Source of the DNA: Actinomyces oris
Lineage (GTDB): Bacteria; Actinomycetota; Actinomycetes; Actinomycetales; Actinomycetaceae
Assembly (NCBI RefSeq): GCF_001553935.1
Contig: NZ_CP014232.1
Location: 682,001 to 746,000, forward strand
Direction: 5' to 3'
Length of the DNA: 64,000 bases
Positions 8,410-17,727 of the stretch are shown piece by piece. How positions within the stretch are numbered: position 1 is the first letter of the stretch; the number at the start of each line of letters is the position of its first letter. Below the pieces are notes generated by a model, which saw nothing but the letters and a program-made list of their open reading frames with translations, was not told the DNA's origin and searched no databases. Position numbers and translations under genes: made by a program.

Positions 8410-10488
8410 TCAGCGGGTCTTGGTGGTGCCCTGCGATGTTCCGTTGGACTCGATGCGCTTGGCCAGGCAGTGGTCGGAGTCGTAGCCCTGGGCGTCGCAC
8501 CAGGCGTTGGCCTGGTCGGCGTCGTCGTAGAGCTCGCCGGACAGCGTCACCCACCAGCCGCCGACGTCGTAGACCGGCCACTGGCTGGTGTCGATGATGA
8601 CGGCCTTCGGATTGGCCTGCCGAGTTTTGAGGAACTCCGCAAGAATCGAGCGGTTGGTCCAGGTCTGCCCCTCGGCCACCAGGCCGACCTGCTTGGAGGA
8701 CAGCTGCGGGGTCCACTTGCCTCGCATGCTGTTCATGACGATGGGGTAGTCGTGCTTGACCTGCCACCCGATGGCGTCTCCGGCGGCCTGCTCGTCCTGG
8801 GCCTCCTGGTTGGCGTTGGAGCTCGCGGAGGAGGCGATGGTCATCGCGGAGTTCGTCGAGCTCTTCGAGGTGACGCTCGATGAGGAGCCGCGGTCGAAGG
8901 AGGGCCGGACCGTCAGGCCCTTGAGGTCGAGGTCCTTGGCGGTGCGGAAGTAGTGCTGCTCGCCGAAGCGCAGCGTCACGGTCCGCCCGCCGTTGGGGAT
9001 GATGAGCGGTTCGCTGGAGAGGTCGAAGGTTCCCGAGGCGACAAGGGAGTCAACGTCAGCACCGCCGGTGGGGCTAGTGGAGCTGTAGACGAGGACCTGG
9101 TTGGACGATCCGGCCAGGAAGTCTCCCTCGGCGCAGGAGGTCGTCATGTTGCCGTGGACCTTGAGCTCACCCTGACCGTCCTCCACTGAGGTGATCGTGA
9201 AGGTCGGCATGCTGGAGCAGGCCTTGACCGCGCCCGAGGGCAGGGCCGCGGCGGTCGAGGTGGCCGCGGCGTCGGCCTGGCCCTTCTGCTTGCCGTCCTC
9301 ACCCCCGTTGCTGTCGGCCTTGTCCTGGGAGGTGTCCCCACTCTTGTCCTTGTTGGCGAAATAGCTGCCGGCCCATAGGCCGCCTCCGCCGACGATGACG
9401 AGCAGGAGGACCACGATGATCGCGATCAGGCGCCCGCTACTGGACTTCGACGGCTGCTTCTGCTGGGGAGGCGGCATCTGGGCCATCATCTGGGGCCCGA
9501 ACATGTCCAGCTCCACGGCCGGCTGAGCGGCGGAGAAGCCCGACGGCGCCCCGCTGGGGGTCTCGGCCCAGGCGGCGATGTCCTCGGCCGACGGCGGCGG
9601 GGGCACGGGGAAGGCCACCGACTCGGCCGAGCCCGCGGCGGGAGCAGCCGAGCCCGCTGTCCAGCCGGAGGTCACGGCCGCGGACTGGACTGAAGCCGTG
9701 ACGTCAGTCGTGTCGGCCGAGTCGACCTCCTGCCACTGCGATACGGGGGCGAGGACGGTAGGGGCGTTGCTGTCGGAGTCCGCAGCCTCGGCCGCGTCGG
9801 AATCCTCGGCAGGCTCGTCACTCTCAGCGCCCTCGGTGGGCTCCTCTGCGCCCGGTTCATCGTCGGTCTCGCCAGAGTCATCGTTGACCGCAGCGTCCTC
9901 GACGTCATCCTCAGCCTCGTCATCAGGCTCGGCGGTCACCAACTCCTGAGCCTCGTCGGCGGCGCCCTCCGCGTCCTCCGCGGCCTCATCAGCTGACCCG
10001 CCGGCGACGGAGCCCGCCTCCTCGTCATCCGACTCGTCAGGTCCCGGCATCTCAGCCGGCTCAGCCACCTCGGCTCCATCGGCGGTCTCCTCCGCATCGG
10101 AGTCGACGGCGTCCTCAGCCGCAGGCTCCACGGACTCTGCATCGCCGTCCTCGGCCGGATCGGCCGACTCCATCTGCGCCGGCTCCTCCTGCACGACATG
10201 GGGCTCGACAGCGGGCTCATCAACCGCAGACCCCGCAGCACCGGCAGCATCAGCCGCCGCGTCGTCGGTCAGGTAGCCGCGCGCCCGAAGGTTGGCCAGG
10301 ACCTCGACGTTCCCGGTGCTGGCCAACCAGCCGAGCAGGTCCGCATAGGCTGCCGGGTTGGTGGACAGTGGCCCCCACAGGTCAGGCCGACTCTGCGCGA
10401 TCGCAGCCTGCAGCGCCTGGTCAGTTGTCTGGGCAGCCACGTTCGCATCGGCCTGATGCGCCGCCATCATGAGCTGAACAGAGTCCAT
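8410..10488 (-). CDS. LRV-domain membrane protein with long acidic linker
   Basis: This protein of about 692 aa has three parts. The first 85 residues (DQALQAAIAQSRPDLWGPLS, then YADLLGWLASTGNVEVLANL) match the variant leucine-rich-repeat domain common at the N-terminus of Actinomyces membrane proteins. A very acidic Glu/Asp/Ala/Ser stretch of more than 200 residues follows, then a Pro/Gln segment and one transmembrane helix (LIAIIVVLLLVIVGGGGLWA near residue 375). The remaining roughly 300 residues should be extracellular; they include a Ser/Thr linker and end in a globular part with WWVTLSGELYDDADQANAWC, reminiscent of SPOR-like sensors, which is a guess. The start is the ATG giving MDSVQLMMAAHQ; a longer frame exists but adds Arg-rich sequence. 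Function unknown. Confidence 0.75.
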   Translation of the reverse strand: MDSVQLMMAAHQADANVAAQTTDQALQAAIAQSRPDLWGPLSTNPAAYADLLGWLASTGNVEVLANLRARGYLTDDAAADAAGAAGSAVDEPAVEPHVVQEEPAQMESADPAEDGDAESVEPAAEDAVDSDAEETADGAEVAEPAEMPGPDESDDEEAGSVAGGSADEAAEDAEGAADEAQELVTAEPDDEAEDDVEDAAVNDDSGETDDEPGAEEPTEGAESDEPAEDSDAAEAADSDSNAPTVLAPVSQWQEVDSADTTDVTASVQSAAVTSGWTAGSAAPAAGSAESVAFPVPPPPSAEDIAAWAETPSGAPSGFSAAQPAVELDMFGPQMMAQMPPPQQKQPSKSSSGRLIAIIVVLLLVIVGGGGLWAGSYFANKDKSGDTSQDKADSNGGEDGKQKGQADAAATSTAAALPSGAVKACSSMPTFTITSVEDGQGELKVHGNMTTSCAEGDFLAGSSNQVLVYSSTSPTGGADVDSLVASGTFDLSSEPLIIPNGGRTVTLRFGEQHYFRTAKDLDLKGLTVRPSFDRGSSSSVTSKSSTNSAMTIASSASSNANQEAQDEQAAGDAIGWQVKHDYPIVMNSMRGKWTPQLSSKQVGLVAEGQTWTNRSILAEFLKTRQANPKAVIIDTSQWPVYDVGGWWVTLSGELYDDADQANAWCDAQGYDSDHCLAKRIESNGTSQGTTKTR

Positions 10489-10639
10489 ACAGAGTCCTTC
10501 CCCGGCGAAGCGTGGACGCGATGGTCCCACGACGGGCCTTTCAAGCAGTCGGCGACAAGCGTAGCCCCGAATCTACCAGGAAGAAAACGACCGCATTCCG
10601 GGCGACCCTCACTTAGCCACCAACGGAGGGGCGACAACG

Positions 10640-12037
10640 TCAGCGCGAACGTCCATGGTTACCTCTTCCCTCAGACTGAGGGGGATGAGGATTCGCCTTC
10701 GGACGATTCACTCTCGATGTGCGAGGCGCGCCTTCCCCTTGAGTCCTCACCTTCCTGGCGGAGTCCCTTGACGGAGAGTTTCGAGTTGGCCTCACACCAA
10801 GACGACGCAAGGCGCCGGTGATATCTTCGGAAGTCAGCACTCCCCCTTCTCCTGTGGGCTCAACAGAAATACTGCCCTCCACGCCGGAAACTCGCACCAT
10901 GACAGTCGGATGTGACTGCTCAGACCCACCTACCGCCCCTTTGAGGACCTGGTTGACCCGCTCGAGTCCAGAACTGCCGGGAGGCGTGACCCCAAGGTCT
11001 GGCGAAGTAGTTTCAGGCGCGACCCGCATTTCCGGCGCTCCCTGGGAGAGAATTTCGGAGTGCCCCGAGCGATCAATGTGCTCGACGATTGTCGGGATCA
11101 GGGGGTTCCGATGAGCAACGAAAAGATTGACTTCCTCAAGGCCCTGGCTCTGACAAGCAAGCCGGTGAGTTGAATATGCGTTCTTCACGCATCGTGAGAT
11201 CTCGCCGCCGTCCTGCCCTATCTCGAAGCAGGACAGCACCGCGTCCGGTGGAGTATACCGGGCACCAGCATTACCCTGGGAACGAGGAATCTCCCATCGC
11301 ATTCTAGCACCCTCGAGGCATAGTTCAGATGGGGTATCCACAGCCACGATGGAAACCTGCCGGTATCCGGCTCCTTCAAGTTCACGAACCAGCGTGGGAC
11401 CTTGACCGACTGTGGGGCTCTCCATCCATCTCAGTGTCCCTTCGACCTTGATGTCAACCTGCGTCTCAATCAGGTCTCTGCGCACCCCGTCTGCAAGAGC
11501 GGTGGACAGCGGATGAACCAAAGTGGATAGCTCACCCCGCTGCAACTGCCTCCCATCCTCGAGGACATCCGGGGCAGCGACAGCGATGAGGTGATCCCAG
11601 TGTTCTTTCGCTCCGGCCAACAATGCCGGATCCACGTCGATTCCTTCGACTGGGAACCCCAGAAGGAGCTGTTTGATGTCATCGGCATCTACAGTGATGA
11701 AGTTGGATTCGTCGACCCCCAGCTCAGCACTTCGCTCCGACCCTAGCGCTTCATGGACAGACTCTACTCCACGGCTTTTTCCCGCACCCGGGGGGCCTGC
11801 CATCACGATAGCCCTGCCGCCACGCACCCCTTCAGCCTGCGCACGTTGCATGTAGGCGTCACTGATTGATTTTCCGAGGTAGTTCCACAGAGAGCCTTCT
11901 TCTTGAACTCTCGCCAATGTGTGGTCGCGGGCAAGCTGCTGAACAAGACTCTCAACCGACTCCCCGACCCTCGTCATCAGCGCCGACTCTGAGGGATCAC
12001 CCTGCAATGATGTATTCAGACGACCCTCAGAAGACAT
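10640..12037 (-). CDS. Zeta-toxin-family kinase
   Basis: This protein of about 465 aa has a P-loop kinase domain of the zeta toxin/UDP-GlcNAc kinase type: Walker A IVMAGPPGAGKS near residue 81, a substrate segment NFITVDADDIKQLLLG, EGTLRWMES, and a downstream Arg-containing helix (ARMRWEIPRS). Zeta toxins phosphorylate UDP-N-acetylglucosamine and so block cell-wall synthesis; whether this protein is toxic is not shown. The last 150 residues are polar and low-complexity, longer than in minimal zeta toxins. The ATG at 12037 follows a GAGGCGG box; an ATG 21 bp upstream is possible. The gene overlaps the upstream 167-aa gene by about 11 bp, like many toxin-antitoxin pairs. Base composition is clearly less G+C-rich than the flanks, suggesting acquisition. 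Confidence 0.82.
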   Translation of the reverse strand: MSSEGRLNTSLQGDPSESALMTRVGESVESLVQQLARDHTLARVQEEGSLWNYLGKSISDAYMQRAQAEGVRGGRAIVMAGPPGAGKSRGVESVHEALGSERSAELGVDESNFITVDADDIKQLLLGFPVEGIDVDPALLAGAKEHWDHLIAVAAPDVLEDGRQLQRGELSTLVHPLSTALADGVRRDLIETQVDIKVEGTLRWMESPTVGQGPTLVRELEGAGYRQVSIVAVDTPSELCLEGARMRWEIPRSQGNAGARYTPPDAVLSCFEIGQDGGEISRCVKNAYSTHRLACQSQGLEEVNLFVAHRNPLIPTIVEHIDRSGHSEILSQGAPEMRVAPETTSPDLGVTPPGSSGLERVNQVLKGAVGGSEQSHPTVMVRVSGVEGSISVEPTGEGGVLTSEDITGALRRLGVRPTRNSPSRDSARKVRTQGEGAPRTSRVNRPKANPHPPQSEGRGNHGRSR

Positions 12038-12530
12038 CGGTCCGCCTCGGCATCTCATCGGTGATCGACTTCAGCTCACCGAACTCCTCGCGGGAAATGT
12101 AGGAGTTATTTCGCAGCCATATCACATCATCCCAGTCACCGTAGTCGATAGCATCAACGACCAGACGACTGAATGTGTAGGGCCATGAGCGTAATCGCTC
12201 CATCATCTCTTGATCGCTGATTTGCCCTGCCGCGCGACGCCATCCCAGTTCCTTCGGAGTGACCGGACAGGCGGTCCCCTCCGTATTCATGCGCTCACGG
12301 ACGGCTTTCACGTTCCCAACATGGACGTCCTGAAGCGCAGCAATACGCTCATCATCCCAGCCGTCACGAATAAGACTCTCAGTTGCGCGCCTGCTATCAA
12401 TTCTGGACAGATGCACAAGTGCGTCTTCTCGTAACTTCTCTGGAGTTGGCTCTGGTGGGGGAGTCCACCCTGCAGGAGGTCCCGGAACGGGGACCTCAAC
12501 ATCATTTATTTTCCTACCCTCATTCCTCAT
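12027..12530 (-). CDS. Unknown 167-aa protein, candidate partner of the zeta-type kinase
   Basis: I do not recognise this family. The first 30 residues are Pro-rich (VPVPGPPAGWTPPPEPTPEK). A helical region follows (ALVHLSRIDSRRATESLI, then DDERIAALQDVHVGNVKAVRE) whose spacing looks like a helix-turn-helix, and the C-terminal third ends SREEFGELKSITDEMPRR. It lies directly upstream of the zeta-type kinase and overlaps it, which suggests co-translation and a possible antitoxin or immunity role; that is inference. It is not an obvious epsilon antitoxin. Sequence around and upstream of its start (12500-12620) is unusually A+T-rich for this window and should hold the promoter. Confidence 0.7.
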   Translation of the reverse strand: MRNEGRKINDVEVPVPGPPAGWTPPPEPTPEKLREDALVHLSRIDSRRATESLIRDGWDDERIAALQDVHVGNVKAVRERMNTEGTACPVTPKELGWRRAAGQISDQEMMERLRSWPYTFSRLVVDAIDYGDWDDVIWLRNNSYISREEFGELKSITDEMPRRTDVF

Positions 12531-12675
12531 GGATTTTCACTCCCTCAGGGACGATAGATTTGTTGCATCCCTAGGCTATCCCCTTCACCTACACAACCAC
12601 CATGGCAGTACTACCCATTCTCCGTACTGAGAATGTCGGGAGATCGACGTTCCCCTCAGCTCCGGAGGGGCGGGG

Positions 12676-13020
12676 TTATCGGCGTGGGTGGTGGGTGCGG
12701 GTGGGTGGTTGGGTGGGTTGGCGTTGCTGGTTGTGCTGGCGGAGTTTGTCGAGCTTGGAGGAGATGCCGGCTAGGGCGGCGTCTCGTTGGGAGTCGCCAG
12801 TGGGGGCCATGCGGGCCTTGATCGGGTCCTGGGACGCCGCGCGTGCGCCAGAGGCGGTGGCACCGGCCGAGCGCGACGCCGACCGGGACGCGGAGCCGGG
12901 CGTTGTCCTGGGCGTGGTGTTGGTGCCGCGCCCACCAGCACCAGACACACCAGAACCCCGACCAGACTCCCGGCCGGCCCCCTGCCCGGGAGCAGGCCGA
13001 CGCGAGCCACCGCCGCTCAC
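12676..13020 (-). CDS. Small low-complexity protein coupled to the GAD-like gene
   Basis: This is a 114-aa protein of unknown function. The first 70 residues are rich in Gly, Ser, Arg and Thr; then comes a short predicted helix (DAALAGISSKLDKLRQHNQQ), followed by a Pro/Thr/His/Arg tail. The GTG start overlaps the stop of the upstream GAD-like gene by 4 bp (GTGA), the main reason to call it real. G+C-rich low-complexity sequence makes a false call possible. Confidence 0.5.
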   Translation of the reverse strand: MSGGGSRRPAPGQGAGRESGRGSGVSGAGGRGTNTTPRTTPGSASRSASRSAGATASGARAASQDPIKARMAPTGDSQRDAALAGISSKLDKLRQHNQQRQPTQPPTRTHHPRR

Positions 13021-13886
13021 AACCCACCCCCAAAACCACCGGAACCAGCAGGGCCACCAGAACCACCAGGACCATCCTGGTTGTCGGGGTCGCCGACGGT
13101 ATCGGGGGCGCTTGGGCCATCGGACGTGCCTGTGCTGTTGGGGATGGCTCCTTGGTCGATGAGGAACTGGGTGGCCGCCCCGCCCCAGGCAGCCATGAGA
13201 TCGACCCCCAGGTACCTGGGCGTGGACTGCGCCAACCCCACCAGATAGGGCACAGCCTTCTGCACACTCAACCGATCCCCACTGACCTGACCACCAAAGC
13301 TCAACGGCGGCACAAACCCGAACACCTCGTCAGCCCCAGGCACCCCCAGACGCTCAATCCCCTCCACAGCCAAAGGCCGACCCGTCACCTCATCGTCATA
13401 CAGATCCTCAAGCGGCAGGACGAACACCATGCAACCAGCGCGTTCGACCAGGACCGGGTCAGCCATATCCTCCGCCTCGTTGGAGTTCGGTCTGATCGTT
13501 CCGTCGATGACGTCGACCTTCAATGCGGGCCCGGAGATCTCCCCCCACAGACGCATGTACCCCAGGGCGGTGCGTGTCAGGCAGTGCCAGCGCTGGGGCG
13601 GGAACGGCAGCTCGATGCCCTCCAGCCAGGCGTCCACCACCGGCGCCCACTCAACAGGATCCGTGATCCACGACCTCCCCTGCCCAAAGCCATCAAATCC
13701 GAAACGCCTCCAGATATACAGAACCGACTCAGGAAACACACCCCCAAACCACTCAAAGTACTCCTCCGGCACCACACGCCCCACACCCAAGGGAGGCATG
13801 TCATGGTAGCCCAGCAGCCCTTCCTGGATCTGCTGCTCAATCCACTCCGGACCCCACTCAAGATTCTCATCCCTCACAAACCCCAT
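13017..13886 (-). CDS. GAD-like / DUF1851 domain protein (Tdi1-immunity-like)
   Basis: This 289-aa protein begins MGFVRDENLEWGPEW. Residues 1-90 (VVPEEYFEWFGGVFPESVLY and WRRFGFDGFGQGRSWITDPV) match the GAD-like domain found at the N-terminus of proteins resembling glutamate decarboxylase-associated or type VI immunity proteins. The region near residue 225 (VPYLVGLAQSTPRYLGVDLM) fits the DUF1851 domain of Tdi1-type immunity proteins. The last 45 residues are Gly/Ser/Pro/Asp-rich and disordered. Such proteins often neutralise secreted toxins, but no cognate toxin was found nearby, so immunity is inferred. The ATG at 13886 is chosen because upstream sequence in frame is Cys/Gly/Val-rich and unlike the family. 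It is followed by a coupled small gene. Confidence 0.72.
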   Translation of the reverse strand: MGFVRDENLEWGPEWIEQQIQEGLLGYHDMPPLGVGRVVPEEYFEWFGGVFPESVLYIWRRFGFDGFGQGRSWITDPVEWAPVVDAWLEGIELPFPPQRWHCLTRTALGYMRLWGEISGPALKVDVIDGTIRPNSNEAEDMADPVLVERAGCMVFVLPLEDLYDDEVTGRPLAVEGIERLGVPGADEVFGFVPPLSFGGQVSGDRLSVQKAVPYLVGLAQSTPRYLGVDLMAAWGGAATQFLIDQGAIPNSTGTSDGPSAPDTVGDPDNQDGPGGSGGPAGSGGFGGGL

Positions 13887-14097
13887 AACCCGCACAGTAA
13901 CACCCACCACACCCCCACACCCCACAAACAAACATCCCCTTTTCCACCCTTTTCGCATGACCGTCTGCCACGGGGACGCACATGGCATCTCTCAGGGACC
14001 TCCCCGACCCCGGGTCAGGGTGGCCCGACCACACGCTCAGGGGACGGTCATCCGCCAGGAGGATTCACCCATCCCATACCACTGCCAGACTGAAGCT

Positions 14098-14937
14098 ATG
14101 AGTAGTTCCACCCCCGTCGCCGCATCCTCCGTCCTCACACCTCACCATCCGGTGGATGACCCCGTGGTCTCCGCACGCAACCTCACCAAGGTCTACGGCC
14201 GCGGATCGGGCGCTGTCACAGCGCTCGACTCCGTCAACGTCGACATCGCCCGCGCCCGCTTCACCGCCATCATGGGGCCATCCGGCTCCGGCAAGTCCAC
14301 GCTCATGCACTGCCTGGCCGGCCTGGACTCGATCACCTCCGGGGAGATCATGCTCGACGGCGACATGGTCTCCTCCATGAGTCAGCGCCGCCTCACCCGC
14401 CTACGCCGCGAGCGCATCGGCTTCATCTTCCAGTCCTTCAACCTGGTCCCCACCCTCACGGCGGCGGAGAACATCACCCTGCCCCTGGATATCGCCCGCA
14501 AGAAGGTCAACCCGCAGCGCTTCGACCAGGTGATCGACGCCGTCGGCCTCAGGGAGCGCCTGTCCCACCGGCCGGCCGAGCTCTCCGGCGGCCAGGTCCA
14601 GCGCGTGGCCTGCGCCCGGGCGCTCGTGGGTGAGCCGGCGGTTGTCTTCGCCGATGAGCCCACCGGGAACCTGGACTCCGTCTCCACCGACCAGGTCCTG
14701 GAGATCCTGCGCCGCAGCGTCGACGACCTGGGGCAGTCGGTGGTCATGGTGACCCACGAGCCGGAGGCGGCCGCCTGGGCCGACACCGTCATCTTCCTGC
14801 GCGACGGACACGTCGTCGCCCAGCTGGACGAGCCCGACCGCGACCGGGTCCTGGACGCCCTGCGTGAGCTGAGCGAGACCGAGCCCGCCCCCGCAGCCGC
14901 CGCCCCGTTCACCGGCTCGGCCGTCGAGGGGGCTTGA
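14098..14937 (+). CDS. ABC transporter ATP-binding protein (MacB/LolD type)
   Basis: This 279-aa cytoplasmic ATPase has all canonical motifs: Walker A MGPSGSGKST (from residue 59), Q-loop FIFQSFNLVPTLTAAEN, signature LSGGQVQRV, Walker B VVFADEPTGNLDS and H-loop MVTHEPEAA. This is the MacB/LolD/FtsE subgroup, which pairs with FtsX-like permeases in the mechanotransmission class, often for lipoprotein, antibiotic or peptide extrusion. It is followed after three bases by its permease gene. The ATG giving MSSSTPVAA is chosen; an open frame extends upstream but lacks family sequence. The substrate cannot be assigned. Confidence 0.94.
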   Translation: MSSSTPVAASSVLTPHHPVDDPVVSARNLTKVYGRGSGAVTALDSVNVDIARARFTAIMGPSGSGKSTLMHCLAGLDSITSGEIMLDGDMVSSMSQRRLTRLRRERIGFIFQSFNLVPTLTAAENITLPLDIARKKVNPQRFDQVIDAVGLRERLSHRPAELSGGQVQRVACARALVGEPAVVFADEPTGNLDSVSTDQVLEILRRSVDDLGQSVVMVTHEPEAAAWADTVIFLRDGHVVAQLDEPDRDRVLDALRELSETEPAPAAAAPFTGSAVEGA

Positions 14938-14940
14938 GCC

Positions 14941-17523
14941 GTGAGACGAGTCGCCTGGCGCTCCGTGCGCGCCCACGCCAAACAGTTCTTCCTGACCACC
15001 TTCGCCGTCATGCTCGGGGTGGCGTTCCTGTCGGGCACGCTCGCCCTGCGTGCCTCCCTGTCGGAGACCTTCTCCAAGCTGGTCTCCTCCACCGCCACCT
15101 CGGACCTGTATGTCCAGGGCCCCAAGATCGCTGCCGACGGCGACGACAGCTCATCGAAGTCCGTACCCACCCAGCCCATCGACAGCTCCCTGACCGAGCA
15201 GATCAAGCAGATCGACGGCGTCGAGGCCGCCAATCCCGGCGTCCAGATGCTCGGGGTCCTCGTGGGTGCCAACGACGCCCCGGTGACCACCACCGGCGCC
15301 CCCACGCTCTTCATACCGCTGTATGACAACGAGAAGGGCCTGACCTGGGTCCAGGGTCACAAGCCTCAAGGGGCCGGTGAGATCACCCTGGAGTCCGGCG
15401 CCCTGAAGAACTCCGGCCTCAAGGTCGGGGACAAGACACACATCGTGGTGCAGGGCTCGCCCACCGAGGTCACCGTGGTCGGCGAGTTCCACTACGAGTC
15501 CTCCATGGCCAGCGCGACGGTCGTGGGCGTGGATCCGAACTGGCTCATGCCCATCGCCGCCCCGGACGGGAAGGTGACGACCATCGCCGTCGACGTCGCC
15601 CAGGGCTCCTCGGTGAACACCGTCAAGTCCGAGATCACCAAGGTCATTCCCGACGGCGCCCGGGTCCAGCCCCGCGCCGAGGTCATCAAGGAGCAGAACC
15701 AGACCATTGAGAAGCAGCTGGGCTTCGTTCAGGTCTTCCTGCTGGTCTTCGTCGTCGTCGCGATGTTCGTGGGCTCCTTCATCATCATGAACTCCTTCGC
15801 GATGAGCGTGCGTCAGCGGGTCAAGGAGTTCGCCCTCCTGCGGGCGGTCGGGGCCTCGCCGGGCTCGGTGTTCGGCGTGGTGTTCCTGCAGGCGGTCGTC
15901 ATCGGCGTCGTCGGCTCCACCCTGGGCGTGGCCGCGGGAGCGGGGCTGCTGGCCGGGTTGTCCGCGCTGCTCGACGCCGCCGGCATGCCGCTGCTGGAGG
16001 GCACGGGCCTGAGCGGGACGATCATCGCGATCTCGCTGGCGGTGGGACTGGCCGTCACCGTCGTCGGCGCTCTGCTGCCGGCTCGGGAGGCGGCCCTGAC
16101 CCACCCGGTCGAGGCCATGCGCGGCGTGTCGGGCTCCCGGGAGAAGTCCCTGGTGCTGCGCACGATCCTGGGCGGGCTGCTGCTGGCGGCCGGCGCGGCC
16201 GCGATCGCCGCCGCGTGGGTGAACGCGGACCTGACGCAGCGCGGCCTCATCATGGGGCTGGGCGCGGGCGGCACCGTCCTGGGACTGCTCATCGTCTCCC
16301 CGACCCTGGCCCGCCCAGTCGTAGCGGTGCTGGGACTACCCTTCCGACTGCTGCGGCCCGCCGGGCGCCTGGCAGTGCGCAACATCGTCCACAACCCGCG
16401 CCGCACGGCCAACACCTCCGGCGCCCTCATGGTAGGTATGGCCCTGGTGTGCGCCGGCGCCACGCTGGCCGCCTCCTTCCAGTCCTCGACCTCCGACGAG
16501 ATCAACAAGTCCCTCAAGGCCGACCTCGTGGTCCAGCCGGCCACCATCGGCAGCCTGGCCACCCGGCTCTCGGCCGACAAGGCCAAGGAGATCGCCGCCA
16601 TCGACGGGGTCAAGGAGACCTCCTCCTACTCCATCTACGCCGACTCCGTCACCAAGCCCGACGGCAGCCAGAACGCCACCGCCACCGTCATCGTCGTCGA
16701 TCCCGCCACCTACCCCAAGGCCTACGACGTCTCCGCGAGCGCCGGGTCGATGAAGGATCTGGACGCCACCCACGTGGCCGCGAAGAAGGACGAGGGCCTC
16801 AAGCTCGGGGACAAGGTCTCCGTCACCGGCCCCACCGGGTCGGTTGAGGCCACGGTCAGCGCCGTCGTCGACCCGAAGGGAACCGGCGGGAACTACTACA
16901 TCGCCCCCGAGCTGGCGGCCGCGGTGGGCTCCTGGAACTCCCCGGGCACCAGCACGGACCCGGCCCACGTCCTGGACTCGCCGCAAGGCATGCTCCTGAC
17001 CCTCAAGGAGGGCACCGACCTCGACACGGTGCGGGGCAAGGCCCGTGACATCGTGGCTGACACCTACCAGTACGCGGTGCGCGACGCCGGCGAGATCTCC
17101 GACCAGGTCGGCCAGCAGATCAACCGGATGCTCGCCGTCCTCTACGGCCTGCTGGGGCTGAGCATCGCCATCGCCATCCTGGGCATCGTCAACACCCTGG
17201 TGCTCTCGGTCTCGGAGCGCACCCGGGAGATCGGGCTCATGCGCGCCGTCGGCCTGGGCAAGGCCCAGCTGTCCGGGGAGATCATCACCGAGTCGGTCCT
17301 CACCTCCCTGTACGGCACCGTGCTGGGCGGGGCGACCGGGGTGGTCCTGGCCGCCGCCCTCAAGGAGGTCCTGGAGGATCAGGGGCTGACGAGCCTCAGC
17401 ATCCCCTGGGGCCAGATGGTGGGCATGCTCGTGCTCTCCGTGGTGGTCGGCGTCATCGCGGCCCTGTGGCCGGCGCTGCGCGCCTCCCGGATTCCCGTCC
17501 TGGACGCCATCGCCACCGAGTAA
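14941..17523 (+). CDS. FtsX-like ABC transporter permease
   Basis: This 860-aa integral membrane protein belongs with the upstream ATPase. It begins with helix FFLTTFAVMLGVAFLSGTLA and a large extracytoplasmic domain (residues 45-245). A first block of three helices follows (VQVFLLVFVVVAMFVGSFII; VVFLQAVVIGVVGSTLGVAA; IIAISLAVGLAVTVVGALLP), then a second amphipathic start (RLAVRNIVHNPRRTANTSG), a second outer domain and a second FtsX block ending near residue 855. The duplicated layout is typical of large actinobacterial MacB-like permeases. Each FtsX block contains the EFALLRAVGAS or EIGLMRAVGLG coupling segment. The GTG start lies three bases after the ATPase stop. A strong hairpin at 17553-17599 ends the operon. 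Confidence 0.93.
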   Translation: MRRVAWRSVRAHAKQFFLTTFAVMLGVAFLSGTLALRASLSETFSKLVSSTATSDLYVQGPKIAADGDDSSSKSVPTQPIDSSLTEQIKQIDGVEAANPGVQMLGVLVGANDAPVTTTGAPTLFIPLYDNEKGLTWVQGHKPQGAGEITLESGALKNSGLKVGDKTHIVVQGSPTEVTVVGEFHYESSMASATVVGVDPNWLMPIAAPDGKVTTIAVDVAQGSSVNTVKSEITKVIPDGARVQPRAEVIKEQNQTIEKQLGFVQVFLLVFVVVAMFVGSFIIMNSFAMSVRQRVKEFALLRAVGASPGSVFGVVFLQAVVIGVVGSTLGVAAGAGLLAGLSALLDAAGMPLLEGTGLSGTIIAISLAVGLAVTVVGALLPAREAALTHPVEAMRGVSGSREKSLVLRTILGGLLLAAGAAAIAAAWVNADLTQRGLIMGLGAGGTVLGLLIVSPTLARPVVAVLGLPFRLLRPAGRLAVRNIVHNPRRTANTSGALMVGMALVCAGATLAASFQSSTSDEINKSLKADLVVQPATIGSLATRLSADKAKEIAAIDGVKETSSYSIYADSVTKPDGSQNATATVIVVDPATYPKAYDVSASAGSMKDLDATHVAAKKDEGLKLGDKVSVTGPTGSVEATVSAVVDPKGTGGNYYIAPELAAAVGSWNSPGTSTDPAHVLDSPQGMLLTLKEGTDLDTVRGKARDIVADTYQYAVRDAGEISDQVGQQINRMLAVLYGLLGLSIAIAILGIVNTLVLSVSERTREIGLMRAVGLGKAQLSGEIITESVLTSLYGTVLGGATGVVLAAALKEVLEDQGLTSLSIPWGQMVGMLVLSVVVGVIAALWPALRASRIPVLDAIATE

Positions 17524-17552
17524 GCGGCGTTCGCCGAGTAAGCCGAGCAAGC

Positions 17553-17599
17553 CCGGCGCCCCGGCCGACCCCCGCGACGGGGGCGGGCCGGGGCGCCGG
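17553..17599 (+). terminator. Hairpin terminator after the FtsX-type transporter operon
   Basis: The arms CCGGCGCCCCGGCC and GGCCGGGGCGCCGG enclose a smaller CCCCCG/CGGGGG stem, giving a very stable hairpin 30 bp after the permease stop. No T run follows. Confidence 0.8.
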
Positions 17600-17727
17600 C
17601 ACGTTTGCGCGGCCCGTCCGACAGCTGCCCGAGTCGCGCTCGGCGTGTATTCCCGCGCCCGGTATCTTCCTTGTCACCGCCTCTGCCTCTGCCGCGCCGG
17701 CTTCCCCTCCGATAGCCTCAAGCGATC

